DNA of 33,759 nt from an uncultured Gimesia sp. Its GTDB lineage: Bacteria; Planctomycetota; Planctomycetia; Planctomycetales; Planctomycetaceae. The DNA is taken from the NCBI RefSeq assembly GCF_937910335.1, contig NZ_CALEMX010000328.1, forward strand, positions 1-33,759, read 5' to 3'. Under the pieces are notes generated by a model. It was not told where the DNA came from, searched no databases, and was given only the letters and a program-made list of their open reading frames with translations. Shown piece by piece: positions 32,416-33,759 of the stretch (position 1 is its first letter; each line of letters opens with the position of its first letter). The position numbers and the translations under genes are program-made.

Positions 32416-33759
32416 ATGTCAATTCATCGAAATCAACGCTCTCAATTCAATCGTAAGTCAACGAATCCGCTTTGGAGACAGGTGGCTTGCGGTTGTTGTG
32501 GTGCTGAGTTTAGTTGGATGAAATGGGTGCTGGTATTGTTCATCCTGTTTCTGTTGATGTCGCAACAGACTTTCGCACAAAATTCGCGTGCGTTGGAAAT
32601 CTACCAGAATCAATACGAAAGCCTGCAAGCGGACTTTCAGGATCAGCTAATACAATTGGCACGGAGCTGCCAGAAAGATCAACAGCCAGAGGGTGTTCAA
32701 GCCATTACCCAGCTGTTGAACGAAATCAAGAATTTCGATCCACAAGCAACCCCATTGCCACGCACCCTGCGCGCTGATATTCCTCTCAATTTGCCAGCCG
32801 CAGAACGCACATGGCGATTGAAGCTACGCAAACTGCAGGATGAACAGGCGAATGCTCTGTTTGTGTTTTCCCGGAAAGTATTACACGCAGGTTTTCCCAG
32901 TTATGCGTATGATCGGATTCTGGAAACAGCATTTCATAACCCCGACCATCGGTCGGTCAGACAGATATTAGGCTATGTTCGCAATGGCGATGAATGGCTG
33001 ACCCCCTTTGAAAAGGAAATGAAAAAACGGAAACAGCAGTGGCACCCGAAATATGGCTGGTTACCTGCCTCACATCTTGCCCGCTATGAAAAGGGAGAAC
33101 GTTTCGTCAACGGTCGCTGGAAGTCGGCGGCACAGGAAGCGGAAATCAGACGCGATTTCCGCAACGCCTGGGAAATCAAAACGGAACACTTTCTAATCAA
33201 AACAAATCATAGTCTGGAAATGGGCGTAAAAATAGCAACAGAAATGGAAGACTTTCATCGCTATTTCCATCAAACGTTTGTTGGTTTTTTTAAGACACCG
33301 GAACAACTGAAGAAATTATTTGAAGGCGCCAGAAATCCTTTTCTAAAACGCAACAGCAACTATCAACATGTAATGCATTACTACAGCACACGTGAAGAAT
33401 ATCTGCAACGCTTACAAAAAGAGATCCCACAAATTGCGTTAACGCATGGCATCTATCTATTCGGCGATCGCATCTCACACTTTTACCATCGACCCGATGC
33501 GCAAGGTGATCTGGGAACTCTGTACCACGAAGCCACACACCAACTGTTTTACGAAACCGGATCGACTCGAATCCGCAGGCAGGTCGGCGAAAAGAACCAT
33601 TTCTGGGCCATCGAAGGAATTGCCTGCTACATGGAATCGTTCGAGAAAACAGAGGACGGGTACCGGGCCGGCAATCCGAATCATATCCGCTTCAATGCCG
33701 CCCGTTTTCGACTTCTGAAAGACAACTACTATATTCCGCTCGAAACGTTCACAGCGATG
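32416..33759 (+). CDS. exported DUF1570-type metallopeptidase, 3' end beyond the window
   Basis: The frame is open from the ATG at 32416 to the window end (448 codons, no stop). An in-frame ATG at 32518 directly precedes a signal peptide (MKWVLVLFILFLLMSQQTFA) and may be the true start; neither has a clear ribosome binding site. A helical region with Gln/Glu-rich text follows. The DUF1570 peptidase-like domain then carries the zinc motif LYHEATHQLFYET, and WAIEGIACYMES supplies the probable third ligand, as in gluzincins. DUF1570 proteins are frequent in planctomycetes, exported, and of unknown substrate. This is the second MA-type metallopeptidase in the window; the two share only the zinc-site layout. 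The C-terminal part is not visible. Confidence 0.8.
   Translation, partial: MSIHRNQRSQFNRKSTNPLWRQVACGCCGAEFSWMKWVLVLFILFLLMSQQTFAQNSRALEIYQNQYESLQADFQDQLIQLARSCQKDQQPEGVQAITQLLNEIKNFDPQATPLPRTLRADIPLNLPAAERTWRLKLRKLQDEQANALFVFSRKVLHAGFPSYAYDRILETAFHNPDHRSVRQILGYVRNGDEWLTPFEKEMKKRKQQWHPKYGWLPASHLARYEKGERFVNGRWKSAAQEAEIRRDFRNAWEIKTEHFLIKTNHSLEMGVKIATEMEDFHRYFHQTFVGFFKTPEQLKKLFEGARNPFLKRNSNYQHVMHYYSTREEYLQRLQKEIPQIALTHGIYLFGDRISHFYHRPDAQGDLGTLYHEATHQLFYETGSTRIRRQVGEKNHFWAIEGIACYMESFEKTEDGYRAGNPNHIRFNAARFRLLKDNYYIPLETFTAM

Noticed and set aside
1-33759. tRNA, rRNA, riboswitch or insertion sequence
   Set aside because: I looked for cloverleaf-like patterns, conserved rRNA segments and transposase motifs and found none that I can support.

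Overview
The window looks like the chromosome of a planctomycete, probably close to Gimesia. Several family-level signs point this way: a Tat-exported DUF1501 protein, a large PVC-type dehydrogenase/HEAT/cytochrome c protein, a ceramidase-like exported hydrolase, a SUMF1-fold exported protein, an N,N-dimethylformamidase-type exported protein, DUF1570/MA-type metallopeptidases and an oversized OstA-like protein beside an arabinose-5-phosphate isomerase gene. The taxonomic call is inference; no rRNA or other marker is present.

Region 1 (1-10.6 kb) is an accessory mosaic. Nine copies of a short interspersed repeat built from TTTCGTG units, all in the same orientation, lie between its genes and nowhere else in the window. 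Between them sit an exported CHAP/NlpC-P60-like protein, a SUKH (SMI1/KNR4) protein, a DUF1501 protein convergent with a sodium:solute symporter, a ceramidase-like protein, a frameshifted SUMF1-fold gene and two small orphan genes. The SUKH gene and the two orphans are AT-rich, all on the minus strand, and share about 100 bp of related sequence upstream of their starts. The two orphans also share the sequence beyond their stops, so they look like tandem cassettes with common ends and unrelated contents.

Region 2 (10.6-18 kb) holds exported catabolic-type proteins: a beta-propeller glycosidase-like protein downstream of a 1175-residue PVC cytochrome protein on the minus strand, then a GNAT acetyltransferase convergent with an N,N-dimethylformamidase-like protein.

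Region 3 (18.2-24.3 kb) is a compact six-gene phosphonate catabolism operon on the plus strand: FAD oxidoreductase, organophosphate-antiporter-type MFS transporter, PhnZ-like HD protein, PhnX, PhnW and a zinc alcohol dehydrogenase, with overlapping or closely spaced reading frames. PhnW plus PhnX would convert 2-aminoethylphosphonate to phosphonoacetaldehyde and then to acetaldehyde and phosphate. The FAD enzyme and the PhnZ-like protein suggest that modified aminophosphonates are also handled. No PhnY-type hydroxylase is visible nearby.

Region 4 (24.3-33.8 kb) starts with a 92-bp tandem duplication between convergent genes. It continues with an exported metallopeptidase, a small two-helix membrane protein and the GTPase Obg (all minus strand), then kdsD, a 1064-residue LptC/LptA-like protein and the 5' part of a DUF1570 metallopeptidase gene that runs off the window (plus strand). 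No tRNA, rRNA, CRISPR array or transposase was recognised.
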